Origin: Azospirillum canadense
GTDB lineage: Bacteria; Pseudomonadota; Alphaproteobacteria; Azospirillales; Azospirillaceae
Direction of reading: 5' to 3'
Assembly (NCBI RefSeq): GCF_025961225.1
Contig: NZ_JAOQNG010000007.1
Location: forward strand, 1,004,501 to 1,068,500
DNA length: 64,000 nt
The notes below the pieces were generated by a model. The model worked only from the letters and a program-made list of their open reading frames with translations, was not told where the DNA came from and ran no database searches. Below are positions 36,050-45,348 of the stretch, piece by piece (within the stretch, counting starts at the first letter, position 1; each line of letters opens with the position of its first letter). The translations under genes were made by a program, and so were the position numbers.

Positions 36050-38953
36050 ATGCGCGTGAACACACCCGTGACCAACACCGAAATCGAGATGCCGGACGGC
36101 GCGACCCTGGTGTCGCGAACCGACATGCAGGGCCGCATCACCTTCGTCAACAAGGCCTTCATCGAGATCAGCGGCTTCGGCGAGCAGGAGTTGCTGGGCG
36201 CCCCCCACAACATCGTCCGCCACCCGCACATGCCCAAGGAGGCCTTCGCCGACCTATGGGCGACGATCAAGGCGGGTCGGCCGTGGGAAGGTCTGGTCAA
36301 GAACCGGACCAAGGGCGGCGACTTCTATTGGGTCCGCGCCAACGTGACCCCGGTGGTGGAGAACGGGCAGGCCGTCGGCTACATCTCGATCCGCTCCAAA
36401 CCCACGCGCGCGGAGGTCGCCGAGGCCGAGGCGGCCTACGCGGCCATCCGGGACGGCCGCGGCCGGCATCTGGCGCTGCACGACGGGGTGCTGGCGGCAA
36501 ACAGTGCCACCGCGCGTCTGGCACGATGGGCCCGCAGCATCGCCGGGCGGCTCAGCCTGCTCGTCGGGACGCTGGTCCTGGTCACGCTGCTCGCCGGCGG
36601 CTCGGGCCTGCTCGGCATGAACGCATCGAACGGCGCGCTCAAGACGGTCTACGAGGACCGCACGGTGCCGGCCGGCCAGATTGGCGACATTCTCGACCTG
36701 ATGCGCGACAACGTGCAGCAGGTCACCCTGCTGGTCCTCGACGCCCGCGACGGCAGCGGCGCCGCGGTCGTGGAGGACCGGGCGCGGCGCGTGATGGCGA
36801 ACAAGCAGCGGATCGACGGGCTCTGGGCCGACTACCTCGCCACCTATCTGACACCCGAGGAAACGCGGCTGGCCGAGGATTTCCGGGCCAAGCGCGCCAC
36901 CTTCGTGGGAGAAGGGCTGCTGCCGGCCCTGGACATGGCGCGCGGTGGCGATTCCCTGCGTCTGGAAACCCACCTGCGCACCAAGGTCCTGCCGCTGTTC
37001 CAGAGCGCGTTCGAGGTCAACCGTGCGCTGCTCGCCCTGCAGATCCGCGTGGCCAAGGAGGAGTATGACGCCGCGGAGGCGGACTGGTCCCGCCACGCCG
37101 TCGCCATCCTCCTGATGGTCGTTGCCGGCTCGCTATCCGCCGGCGTCCTGGGCCTGTTCATGCTGCGGGCGATGCGCCGGCCACTGCGCATGATGGAGGA
37201 GAGCTTCGCGCGCATTGCGCGCAATGATTTCGTGACGCCGGTGCCGCAGCCGGGCATCGCCGAGTTCGAGCGCGTCGGCTCCGAACTTCGGGCGATGAAG
37301 GCCAAGGTCGCCTACGGGCTGCACGAAAAGCAGGAGCTGGAGGAACGCAGCAAGGAACAGACCCGCACGGCACTTCTGGAAACCTGCAAGGCCATCGAGA
37401 GCGACCTGGACGCCACCTGGATCGGGGTGGAGCAGGCGGCCAATCGAGCCGGCGATGGCATCGGCACCCTGATGGACGCGCTGACCGTCGTGCGCGACAA
37501 CACGGTCGTCGTCGCGGCCGCATCGGAACAGGCGAGTTCGAACGCTTCCTCGGTGGCGGCGGCGACCGAGGAACTGAACGCCGCCGGCGCCGAGATCGCC
37601 CGACAGGCCGCGCGCTCCAGCGAGGTCGCGCGGCGCGCCGTGTCAAGCGCGCGGGACTCCGCGCAGGCCATCACGCACATGGAGGTGGCGACCCAGGAGA
37701 TCGACAAGGTCGCCGGCCTCATCAACTCCATCGCCGGGCAAACCAACCTGCTGGCGCTGAACGCCACCATCGAGGCCGCCCGTGCCGGAGAGGCCGGCAA
37801 GGGTTTCGCCGTCGTGGCGGGCGAGGTGAAGTCGCTGGCCGGTCAGACCTCGCGCGCGACGGACGACATCGCCCGGCAGATCGCGCAGCTTCGCCAGGCG
37901 GTGGAGGGCAGCGTCGCCTCCATCCAAACCGTCATTCGCGTCATCGAGGAGATCGACGAGGCCGCCGCGGCCACCGCCGCCGCGGTGGAGGAACAGTCCG
38001 CCGCCAACGCCGAAATCGGGCGCAGCGCCTCCAACTCCGCCGGAGGCGCGTTGCAGGTGTCGTCGAGCGTGCTGCGCATCCGCGATCAGGCCGACGACAT
38101 CACCGGTGTCGCCACCGACGTCAGCCGCCGCGTGACCGACACCCGCAACGCCGTGTCCGACCGGATTCCGTGCGAAGTGCCGGTGACGCTGACGGCCGGC
38201 GGATCCCGGCACGCCACGACCATGCTCGACCTGTCGCTCGACGGCATGCTGGTCGATCCGGACGGGCTTCCCCCGCTGGCCGAACAGGCCAGCGTCACCC
38301 TGTCGCTGCGCGACGTCGGCGATCTGCCCTGCACGGTGGCCGGTGTCAGCGACCTCGGCCTGCACCTCGCCATCGACGTGTCCGAGGGAACGGTCACCGA
38401 CCGGCTGGAGACCTTCTACCGCGCCCTGGTGGACAGCGACGCCCGGTTCATCGAAAAGGCCCAGGCGACCGCCAGGGCGGTGGAGCAGGCGCTGGAGGAC
38501 AGCCTGACCCGCGGCGACATTGGCGAGGCGGACCTGTTCGCCACGACGCTCACCACGATTCCCGGCACCGAGCCCGAGCAGTTCATGGCGCCCTTCACCG
38601 AGCTGAGCGACCGTCTTTTCCGGCCGCTGCAGGAACCGGTGCTTGGCTTCGACCCGCGCGTCCAGTTCTGCGCGACGGTGACCACCACCGGCTATCTGCC
38701 CACCCACAACACCCGCTACGCCCAGCCCCAGCGCCCGAACGACCCGGTCTGGAACACGGCCAACTGCCGGAACCGCCGGGTCTTCGCCGACCGCGCCGGC
38801 TTGGCGGCGGCCCGCAACACGCGCCCGTTCCTGTTGCAGGCCTACCGCCGCGACATGGGCGGCGGCACCATCGTGCGGCTGAAGGAGGTCGATGCCCCCA
38901 TCATCGTCCGCGGCCGTCATTGGGGGGCGCTGCGGCTGGCCTACAAGGCGTAG
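36050..38953 (+). CDS. Methyl-accepting chemotaxis protein with PAS, HAMP, PilZ and C-terminal sensory domain
   Basis: A 967-residue chemoreceptor. Order: Aer-like PAS domain (about 15-115, with FVNKAFIEISGF and NIVRHPHMP), membrane helix (about 168-190), a four-helix periplasmic segment, second helix (about 350-372), HAMP, the signalling hairpin (about 550-610, with LLALNATIEAARAGEAGKG), a PilZ-like domain (about 703-790) and a C-terminal domain with GYLPTHN and LQAYRRDMGGG. The PilZ arginine region DRIPCEVPVTL suggests c-di-GMP binding. It probably steers motility by redox/energy state and c-di-GMP. Its last 13 bases overlap the convergent HD-GYP gene. Confidence 0.9.
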   Translation: MRVNTPVTNTEIEMPDGATLVSRTDMQGRITFVNKAFIEISGFGEQELLGAPHNIVRHPHMPKEAFADLWATIKAGRPWEGLVKNRTKGGDFYWVRANVTPVVENGQAVGYISIRSKPTRAEVAEAEAAYAAIRDGRGRHLALHDGVLAANSATARLARWARSIAGRLSLLVGTLVLVTLLAGGSGLLGMNASNGALKTVYEDRTVPAGQIGDILDLMRDNVQQVTLLVLDARDGSGAAVVEDRARRVMANKQRIDGLWADYLATYLTPEETRLAEDFRAKRATFVGEGLLPALDMARGGDSLRLETHLRTKVLPLFQSAFEVNRALLALQIRVAKEEYDAAEADWSRHAVAILLMVVAGSLSAGVLGLFMLRAMRRPLRMMEESFARIARNDFVTPVPQPGIAEFERVGSELRAMKAKVAYGLHEKQELEERSKEQTRTALLETCKAIESDLDATWIGVEQAANRAGDGIGTLMDALTVVRDNTVVVAAASEQASSNASSVAAATEELNAAGAEIARQAARSSEVARRAVSSARDSAQAITHMEVATQEIDKVAGLINSIAGQTNLLALNATIEAARAGEAGKGFAVVAGEVKSLAGQTSRATDDIARQIAQLRQAVEGSVASIQTVIRVIEEIDEAAAATAAAVEEQSAANAEIGRSASNSAGGALQVSSSVLRIRDQADDITGVATDVSRRVTDTRNAVSDRIPCEVPVTLTAGGSRHATTMLDLSLDGMLVDPDGLPPLAEQASVTLSLRDVGDLPCTVAGVSDLGLHLAIDVSEGTVTDRLETFYRALVDSDARFIEKAQATARAVEQALEDSLTRGDIGEADLFATTLTTIPGTEPEQFMAPFTELSDRLFRPLQEPVLGFDPRVQFCATVTTTGYLPTHNTRYAQPQRPNDPVWNTANCRNRRVFADRAGLAAARNTRPFLLQAYRRDMGGGTIVRLKEVDAPIIVRGRHWGALRLAYKA

Positions 38954-40371
38954 TCCCGCCCGTCGACGAAGCGCGCGCGGATCGCCAGCATGGCGTCCAG
39001 ATCGTCGAGGAACACCGCAACCAGATGCGGGTCGAACTGCCGCCCCGCTTGCTCGCGCAGATGCGCCACGATGCGGGGCAGCGGCCAGGGCTGCTTGTAG
39101 GGCCGGGGGGACAGCAGCGCGTCGAACACATCCGCCACGGCGACGATCCGGCCCGACAGCGGGATGGCGTCGCCGCTCAGGCCGGCCGGATAGCCGCTGC
39201 CGTCCCATTTCTCGTGGTGCGATCCGGCAATCTCCGCAGCAAGGTCGAGCATCGGCAGGCCGCTTCCGCTCAGCAGCCGATGGCCGATGGTCGCGTGCTG
39301 CCGCATGATCGCCCATTCCCGCTCGTCCAGCCGCCCCGGTTTCAGAAGCACGTGGTCGGGGATGCCGATCTTGCCGATGTCGTGCAGCGGAGCCGCTTCC
39401 AGCAGCCGGGCGGCGAACTCCTCGCCACACCCGGCCGACAGCGCCAGCCGGTGCACCAGATGGGCCATGCGGGCGACGTGCTGCCCGGTGTCGTTGTCGC
39501 GGAATTCCCCGGCGCTGCACAGACGACGGATGATCTCGCGCTGCGTCGCCTCCAGCTGGAACTGCACCGCCTGAAGCTCCAGGTTTGCAATCCGCAGAGA
39601 CGCGGCTTCATGCTCCGCCGCCGCCGAAAGCCGCCGGTCGGCCGCCGCGGACACCAATGCCAAGAGGAGAAGGCCGATCGTCACCACCGCCACCACGGCG
39701 ACCAGCGGGCCGTTCGCCATGCCGCTGAGGGGCGGTGAGAGGGGGTCGAATTCGATGACCAGCGCGGCCATCCCCGTGTAGTGTGTGCCCCCGATGGCGA
39801 CGGCCATGACCAGCGCCGCCGCGATTCGCTCGCCCGACCCGTGCATCCGCGTCGACAGCCAGAGCGCGACGATCGCCGCGGGCATGGCGACCAGGATGGA
39901 CAGCAGCCACAAGCCGGGCTGGTAGGCCACGCGGCCGGGCAGCACCATGGCCGCCCTGCCGATGTAGTGCATCGCGGCGACGCCGATGCCGACCACGATT
40001 CCCCCCGCGACGATGGCGCCGGCCGAAGAGGCCATGCGGCGGACGAGGTGGAGGCCAAGCGCGACGAACCCGACGGCGATCGCGAGGGAGAGCAGCGTCT
40101 TGAACGTCTGGTAGGCGATCGGGGCGTCGATGATCAGCGCGAGCATGCCGATGAAATGCATGGCCCAGACGCCGCCGCCGAGCGCCCCGGCGGCGCACGC
40201 CCGCCAAAGGACGGTGTGGGATGTCGACCGGCGCGCGCGGTCGGCCATGTCCAGCGCGGCGTAGGAGCCGAACGCGGCGATCACGAAGGACAGCGCCACC
40301 AGCCAAGGATCGTGCGAGAAGGGAAGACCCGATTCGGACGTGAAGCACAGTCCGGCCATTTCGATCCGCAT
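38941..40371 (-). CDS. MHYT-domain HD-GYP c-di-GMP phosphodiesterase
   Basis: A 476-residue membrane protein. Residues about 15-235 form an MHYT sensor of seven helices with MHFIGM, MHYIGR and THYTGM; such domains are thought to sense oxygen, CO or NO through copper. A coiled coil (about 240-275) leads to an HD-GYP domain with HDIGKIGIPD, HHEKWDGSGYP and ADVFDALLS, all catalytic residues present. It should hydrolyse c-di-GMP. The start at 40371 has AAGGAGAG about 7 bp upstream. It is convergent with, and overlaps by 13 bp, a chemoreceptor that carries a PilZ domain, so the two may act in one pathway. Confidence 0.92.
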   Translation of the reverse strand: MRIEMAGLCFTSESGLPFSHDPWLVALSFVIAAFGSYAALDMADRARRSTSHTVLWRACAAGALGGGVWAMHFIGMLALIIDAPIAYQTFKTLLSLAIAVGFVALGLHLVRRMASSAGAIVAGGIVVGIGVAAMHYIGRAAMVLPGRVAYQPGLWLLSILVAMPAAIVALWLSTRMHGSGERIAAALVMAVAIGGTHYTGMAALVIEFDPLSPPLSGMANGPLVAVVAVVTIGLLLLALVSAAADRRLSAAAEHEAASLRIANLELQAVQFQLEATQREIIRRLCSAGEFRDNDTGQHVARMAHLVHRLALSAGCGEEFAARLLEAAPLHDIGKIGIPDHVLLKPGRLDEREWAIMRQHATIGHRLLSGSGLPMLDLAAEIAGSHHEKWDGSGYPAGLSGDAIPLSGRIVAVADVFDALLSPRPYKQPWPLPRIVAHLREQAGRQFDPHLVAVFLDDLDAMLAIRARFVDGRDYAL

Positions 40372-40636
40372 TCTGGACTCTCCTTGCGGTGGCGGAACTA
40401 CGGCCGGCGGGGCCGGGCGGCGCGTGAGGCGGGCCGCACCGTGTTCGTTGCCGCCATGGTGCATCCCCAGCTCATTTGTCTTTTGCCACCTTTGGCGTAC
40501 CTCCATTGGGTAGGCAAGATGCAGGCCAAGCCGTAAGCGGGGAATTCCAGCCACGGTCAAGCCGCGGAGATGTCGCAGGCCGCGCCTTTCCCGCAGCTTG
40601 CGTTGCAATTTGCCGCCCCGCGCCCAAAACCGGCAC

Positions 40637-40656
40637 CCGGTGCGTCATCGCACCGG
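40637..40656 (-). terminator. Terminator-like hairpin after the TRAP permease remnant
   Basis: CCGGTGCG-TCAT-CGCACCGG is a perfect 8-bp stem with a 4-nt loop, 17 bp after the TRAP fragment stop on the minus strand, and followed on that strand by GGTTTTGGG. It looks like a Rho-independent terminator left from the intact operon. Confidence 0.55.
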
Positions 40657-40672
40657 ATGGCTTCGTCGCCGC

Positions 40673-41014
40673 TCACAGCAGGCAGGTCGACAGCCACGGG
40701 AAGAGGGCGACGACGCCCAGCGCGGCGACCAGCGCGCCGACATAGGGCCAGATCGCCCGCATGACGGCGTCAGGGGCGACCCGCCCGATGGCGCAGGCCG
40801 TGTAGTAGCCGATCCCCAGCGGCGGCGCGAACAGCCCGATGCCCATGGCCAGGATGGCGACCATGGCGTAATGCACCTCGTGGATGCCGACCACGCGGGC
40901 GATCGGGAACAGCAGGGGCGCGAACAGCACCAGGGCCGGAATGCCCTCCAGCACGCTGCCCAGCACGATGAACAGCAGGATGGACACCAGCAAGAACACC
41001 GTGGCGCCGCCACC
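40673..41014 (-). pseudogene. C-terminal remnant of a TRAP transporter large permease (DctM family)
   Basis: About 110 residues survive, containing the end of a DctM-type permease: LEGIPALVLFAPLLFPIARV, IGLFAPPLGIGYYTACAIG and a last helix. The full protein is about 430 residues and the N-terminal three quarters are missing. Reading upstream in the same frame, similarity ends near 41014 and a stop codon appears at 41039-41041. The break is about 190 bp from an IS3 element, so IS-mediated deletion is the likely cause. No binding-protein or small-permease gene remains nearby. Confidence 0.75.
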
Positions 41015-41196
41015 TCCGAAACCCGTCAGACGCTGGCGTTACGCTTTTCCGGACCGGCTTGCCAGATCCGCGCCGTGTGTCAGGATTTGCGGGTGGAGCG
41101 GATAGCCGAGTACAACAAGAGCATTGATTCACCAATCAACACTCCATGAACGCCAATCAACGCCTCACGAATGTGCAAGGATTAAATCGGCATCTG

Positions 41197-41213
41197 AATC
41201 ACAACAGAGCATG
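41197..41213 (+). repeat. 17-bp direct repeat, left of the IS3 element
   Basis: AATCACAACAGAGCATG; an identical copy lies at 42750-42766. The two copies flank the IS3 element but at 17 and 19 bp from its inverted repeats, so they are not a simple target duplication. Confidence 0.7.
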
Positions 41214-41435
41214 TACCGCCACCAATAGACTGGACACCGGGGAGTGGTCAGGGGCTGCAACTCCAGGCGGCATCTCCCGACTGGAACCAAGATGCCACCG
41301 AGCTCGGCGCCGTCAAGCACAAGCCGCTGGCGCGGCGGCCTTTGGCCGTGCTTGACCGCACCAGCGCCCGGCGGCCAAGCGGGAGCTTGGTCGGGACGAC
41401 GGGATCGGTCATTTTCGATCGAACAACAGGATCAG

Positions 41436-42332
41436 TCATGCGGCAGCCTTCGGCTGGTCGAGAAACCGGGCCCGGTAATCGAGAGGGCTGCGGTAGCCGA
41501 GCCGCTCCAGAGGCCAGCAGGCGTTGTAGCGCGCGACGAAGTCGGCGACCGCGGCTTTGACCTCGGCCACGGTGCAGAAGATGCGGCCATAGATCGTCTG
41601 CTCTTTCAAGGTCCGAAACCAGCGTTCGGCGATGCCGTTGCACTCTGGCTGGTATGGGTAGGCGTAGCTCATCGCCATGCCCCAGTGCTTGACCTGTTGG
41701 GTGAAGTGACGGGCGATGTACTGCGGCCCGTTGTCGGCGCGCACGCTGACGCCACGGGCGGCGTCCGCCCCCACCGCACCGAAGCGCGCGGTCACCGCCT
41801 GGCTGAGCGGCTCCAGGGCCGAGAAGCGCGAGCCATCGGTCGAGACATAGTGCCCGATCACCTCGGCGTTGAAGTGGTCCAGCGCGGCGAAGATCCAGAC
41901 CCGCCCGTCCTCGACCGTCTGCACCATCGTGGCGTCGGTCCCCCACAGCACGTTCGGTGCCTCCGTCACGATGGTCCCGTCGTGATCGTTGGCCGGGCGG
42001 GGCGGGCGGCGGTGGGGCGAGAGCAACTGGTTCTCGCGCATGAGGCGCAGGACGCGATTGCGCCCGACCGGCAGGCCCAGGCCATAACGCAGACGAGCCC
42101 ACACCTTGCGGTGCCCCTCGCCCTGGAACGGCGAGGCCGCGAGGTCGGCCTGGATGGCGGCGAGCAGGCTGGTCTCATCGACCGGCGGCACCGGCCCGCG
42201 CCGCGCGGGCGGAGCCGTCTCGGCGGGCCGGTTGGCCGCGGCATAGAAGGAGGAGCGCGCCACGGCCCAGACGCGGCAGACCCGCTGCACGCCGTAGGGC
42301 CGCTGGGTGGAGGGCGAGATCGCCGCGCTCAT
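41436..42332 (-). CDS. IS3-family transposase OrfB (DDE integrase)
   Basis: A 298-residue rve-type integrase. The DDE residues are seen in WGTDATMV, SVRADNGPQY and ECNGIAERWF; an N-terminal HTH_21-like part includes GEGHRKVWARLRYGLG and the C-terminus ends with LGYRSPLDYR. The start at 42332 overlaps the OrfA stop (ATGA). The OrfB frame stays open through OrfA, so a fused product by -1 frameshift is also possible, as is usual for IS3. It looks intact. Confidence 0.9.
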   Translation of the reverse strand: MSAAISPSTQRPYGVQRVCRVWAVARSSFYAAANRPAETAPPARRGPVPPVDETSLLAAIQADLAASPFQGEGHRKVWARLRYGLGLPVGRNRVLRLMRENQLLSPHRRPPRPANDHDGTIVTEAPNVLWGTDATMVQTVEDGRVWIFAALDHFNAEVIGHYVSTDGSRFSALEPLSQAVTARFGAVGADAARGVSVRADNGPQYIARHFTQQVKHWGMAMSYAYPYQPECNGIAERWFRTLKEQTIYGRIFCTVAEVKAAVADFVARYNACWPLERLGYRSPLDYRARFLDQPKAAA

Positions 42333-42700
42333 CGACGCGACCTCGCCCTTGGAAAAGACCCGCCGCCTTCCAGGCGGGCGATCTTCTCGCGCAGCAACTC
42401 GACTTCCATGCTGAGCTCGCCGACCCGCTTGTACGCGGCGTCCAGCCCGGCCTGCACGGGATCGCCCTCTTGGCGCTCCTTCAGGCTGGCGTCCAGCCCC
42501 GCCAGGGCGCGTTCGCGCCAGCGCTCCAGCCGGTATGGCTCGACCCCGATCTCGCGGGACACCGCCTCCAGCGACTCCCCGCGCAGCAGGCGCAGGACCA
42601 CCTCCCGCTTGCGCACGGCACTCCACCGCTGGACCGGCTTGTCGGCCACCGCCGGGGTGGTTCCACAGGACAACTTCTGGTTCGGATTCGACTCGGTCAT
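42329..42700 (-). CDS. IS3-family OrfA (helix-turn-helix)
   Basis: A 123-residue protein with an N-terminal helix-turn-helix (VRKREVVLRLLRGESLEAVS, IGVEPYRLERW) and a C-terminal coiled coil (YKRVGELSMEVELLREKIARLEG) that would serve as leucine-zipper-like dimerisation region. It binds the element ends and works with OrfB. The start at 42700 lies just inside the right inverted repeat; the stop overlaps OrfB. Confidence 0.85.
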   Translation of the reverse strand: MTESNPNQKLSCGTTPAVADKPVQRWSAVRKREVVLRLLRGESLEAVSREIGVEPYRLERWRERALAGLDASLKERQEGDPVQAGLDAAYKRVGELSMEVELLREKIARLEGGGSFPRARSRR

Positions 42701-42749
42701 CGGACTCCCATATGGGCTGTCCGGTGTCCAGCGCCACCGATGGCAGATC

Positions 42750-42766
42750 AATCACAACAGAGCATG
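42750..42766 (+). repeat. 17-bp direct repeat, right of the IS3 element
   Basis: AATCACAACAGAGCATG, identical to 41197-41213. Confidence 0.7.
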
Positions 42767-42822
42767 GCCCTGAACGTGTCGTCCGAGGGCCATGCAGCGT
42801 TGTAAAACGACGCACTTGTTGA

Positions 42823-43026
42823 TCAATGGACAAGGATGACGACCTGTCCGGTGCAGGTGTTCTTCTGATACAGATAAGGGGTCGTGTAGGTGACCCACCG
42901 GCAGGTCTGAAGATTCGAGGTCGCGGTCGTGGAGGTCTGCGGCTTGAAGAGTTGCGCCGAAGCGCCTGCGGTCCCGAGCATCGTGGCCAGAGCGGCGAGG
43001 GCGATCAGTCGAACGGTGCGCGTCAT
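42823..43026 (-). CDS. Small secreted protein of unknown function
   Basis: A 67-residue frame with a good signal peptide (probable cut after GASAQ) and a mature part of about 42 residues that has two cysteines (LQTCRW and KNTCTG), which could form a disulphide. It is rich in Thr, Gln and Tyr. It lies about 90 bp to the right of the IS3 element on the same strand. I do not recognise a family. Confidence 0.5.
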   Translation of the reverse strand: MTRTVRLIALAALATMLGTAGASAQLFKPQTSTTATSNLQTCRWVTYTTPYLYQKNTCTGQVVILVH

Positions 43027-43343
43027 GGCTGGGTCCTCACTCTGCGGGTGCCGGACGATCCGGCTGGTTACGATGGACCTGACCATACGCGGGTCTTGGG
43101 CACCCCGCTGTGAGCTGCCCCACAAAGTTGATCAGAATGTTTCTGTCATCTGGATCATTGCGCCGCAAAAAAAGATGACCGCCTTGCGGCGTAATCACGT
43201 CGATTACCGGCACCAAAGGGCGTAAGAAGCCCGCCCCTGTGTTGGTCGGCACCGGAGGCCGCCTCACCTACATCGTCTTCGATAACTTCCCCAGCCGAAT
43301 ATCGGTATAGAGTTGGGCACGGACCGCAGCGAGGGAGGCTTCC
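43027..43343. other. Intergenic region with a possible short coding remnant
   Basis: About 315 bp. On the plus strand the frame from about 43210 to 43309 reads PAPVLVGTGGRLTYIVFDNF before a stop, which looks protein-like but has no start or recognised family. The rest shows nothing. Confidence 0.25.
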
Positions 43344-44168
43344 ATGGCGGACGCGCCCACCTCATTTCGCGACTTCGAGCGCCAGGGCTGGTCGGCGGCG
43401 GAGATCGTCGCCGGATATCACGATTACCTCTCCCCTCTCACTCGGCAGACCATTGGAGCCCTTCTCGATGCCGCCGGAGTGGGGCGCGGCACGCGCGTCG
43501 TGGACGTTGCGACCGGGGCAGGCTATGCCGCGGCTGCGGCTGCTGATCGGGATGCGGCAGTTGTTGGCATCGATTTTTCCACGACCCAACTGACCCTGGC
43601 CAGGCAGCGGTGCTCGGCCGTCGAGTTTTACGACGCCGAGGCCGATACGCTTCCGTTTCCGGATGGCGGTTTCGACGCTGTGATCAGCAACTTCGGGGTG
43701 GCGCATTTCCCGGATCCCGACGCCTTTTTCCGCGAAGCGTTCCGCGTGCTCCGGAGTGGCGGTCGCCTTGCGTTCAGCGTGTGGGCGTCGCCCCAGCAAT
43801 CCGATGGCTTTGGGATCATCTACGGCGCCGTGCAAGCACACGGCCGCCTGGACGTGCCCCTGCCGCCCGGCCCCAACTTCTTCCTGTTCAGTGATCCGGT
43901 CCAGTGCGAGCGCAGCCTCCAGGCAGCGGGTTTTCAATCGGTTTCCGTGACCACGGTTCCGCAGGTCTGGCGGGTGGCATCGCCGGATGTGCCATTCGAG
44001 GCCCTCATGAGGGGCTCCGTTCGCGCCGCGGCGCTGCTCCGCGCCCAAACACCGGAAGCGTTGACGGCAATCCGCGAAGCGATCCGGAGGGAAGTGGCGG
44101 CCCACGCACGCGATGGGCAGATCGAGCTGCCGATGCCAGCCATTGTAGCAGCGGCCGAAAGGAGTTAA
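43344..44168 (+). CDS. Class I SAM-dependent methyltransferase
   Basis: A 274-residue Methyltransf_11-type enzyme. Motif I is VVDVATGAGYAAAAAA (about 52-67), motif II acidic residue in VVGIDFS, then AEADTLPFPDGGFDAVISNF and LRSGGRLAFSVW. It is soluble, with no targeting signal. It lies alone between IS3 and IS630 sequences, so it may be a passenger gene of the island. The ATG at 43344 has GGGAGG about 9 bp upstream. The acceptor is unknown. Confidence 0.85.
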   Translation: MADAPTSFRDFERQGWSAAEIVAGYHDYLSPLTRQTIGALLDAAGVGRGTRVVDVATGAGYAAAAAADRDAAVVGIDFSTTQLTLARQRCSAVEFYDAEADTLPFPDGGFDAVISNFGVAHFPDPDAFFREAFRVLRSGGRLAFSVWASPQQSDGFGIIYGAVQAHGRLDVPLPPGPNFFLFSDPVQCERSLQAAGFQSVSVTTVPQVWRVASPDVPFEALMRGSVRAAALLRAQTPEALTAIREAIRREVAAHARDGQIELPMPAIVAAAERS

Positions 44169-44256
44169 CGCGATCCGCCAGTGGGGAACGGGCACCGCAG
44201 CCAGTACGTATGCCCCGCTTTGGACTTCTGAAAACGGTGCCTAAGTGGTGCATCCG

Positions 44257-45190
44257 CTAAATGAGTGTAGCGTTTGGCATGGTGGCGATCCCGAAGCGGC
44301 GGGGTGCGCGGTGCCGCCGCCGGCGTCCCCAGATGAACGGATGCTTGTGAGCGTTCCAATACTCGGTGGCGCGGTGGATGGCGTTCTCGATCTCGGCCCA
44401 ACACTCGAAGCGCCGCCCCTTCAGCGCTAGGGAGCGCAGCACCTTCCACCGGGGTTCGATGAGGTTCAGGGAAGCGGCGTAGGTGGGCTGGAAGACAAAC
44501 TCCCAACGCGGATGGGCCAGATTGAACAGAAGCACGTCGAGCACTTTGTGGGTGTTGAGGTTGTCCACCACGGCGTAGACGCGCTCGGCGGCCGGCGCGA
44601 TCCAGCCCTCGACTTGGCTGAGGAAGTCGATCCAGTTCGTCGTGGTCCGGCCCTCGTAGGTCGCGGTGAAGGCGTCTCCCGTGGCCGGCTGGAACGCGCC
44701 GAAGACGGAGCCGGCGACATCACGTCGGCCGTAATCGATCTCTTGGGTGGCCCGCTCGGCTTTTGGTCCGGCCGGCTTGACCAACCGCTGGCCGGGATAG
44801 CTTTTGCTCGCCTGCGGGCCCATCTCGTCCAGGCAGAGGACTATGCTGCCGGCCGGTGGTGCCGTGTAGAGGGTCTCGATCGCCCCCTTTTTTTGGCGAA
44901 ATCGGGATCGACGCGTTCGCCGAACCACGTCTCCTCGTGGCGCCACTTGAGTCCTTCATCGAGCAGGATCTCGCTGATCCGGCTGCGGCGCATGCCGATG
45001 CCGTGCTCACTCAAGTAGGCGACCAGGCGGTCCAGCGTCCAGCAGGCGAAGGGCAGTTCCAGCTCCGCCGGACGGCTCAGAGCGAGACGGATCACCGTGC
45101 TGCGCTCCTGCGCCGAGTAGGTCGGCGGCCGTCCGGAGCGCATGTCCTCCTGCAAGCCCGGCAGCCCGCGCTCGTTGAGTGTCTGTTTGT
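44257..45190 (-). pseudogene. IS630-family transposase, 5'-truncated and with a -1 frameshift on an A7 run
   Basis: The N-terminal helix-turn-helix remainder (TLNERGLPGLQEDMRSGRPP, then LDEGLKWRHEETWFG) is in one frame to about 44895, and the DDE domain (LCLDEMGPQ, YAVVDNLNTHK, LNLIEPRW) continues in the -1 frame to 44257. The junction is an A7-G5 run in the minus strand (44888-44894 as T7), a classic slippery site, so a programmed -1 shift could yield one protein. However, the first helices are missing: the homology stops at about 45190 against the IS5 tail. It is probably a dead or partly dead copy. Confidence 0.7.
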
Positions 45191-45348
45191 AGGCGTCAGG
45201 CGCTGATGTCCTGGGCGGTCAGCCGCCGCAGACGCCTGGACAGGATGGAGACGAACGCGATCTCGACGAAGGCGATGAGGTGGGCCTTGGTCCGCTCGAC
45301 AATGGCGTTCAATCGGCGGTAGCGAGAGAGCCAAGACAGTGAGCGCTC

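Larger units (their letters stand above)
41231..42730 (-). mobile_element. IS3-family insertion sequence
   Basis: A 1500-bp element bounded by perfect 10-bp inverted repeats TGGACACCGG (41231-41240) and CCGGTGTCCA (42721-42730), with the usual TG...CA ends. It encodes overlapping orfA and orfB on the minus strand. No short direct repeat of target DNA flanks the ends, so it may have moved or recombined after insertion. Confidence 0.8.
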
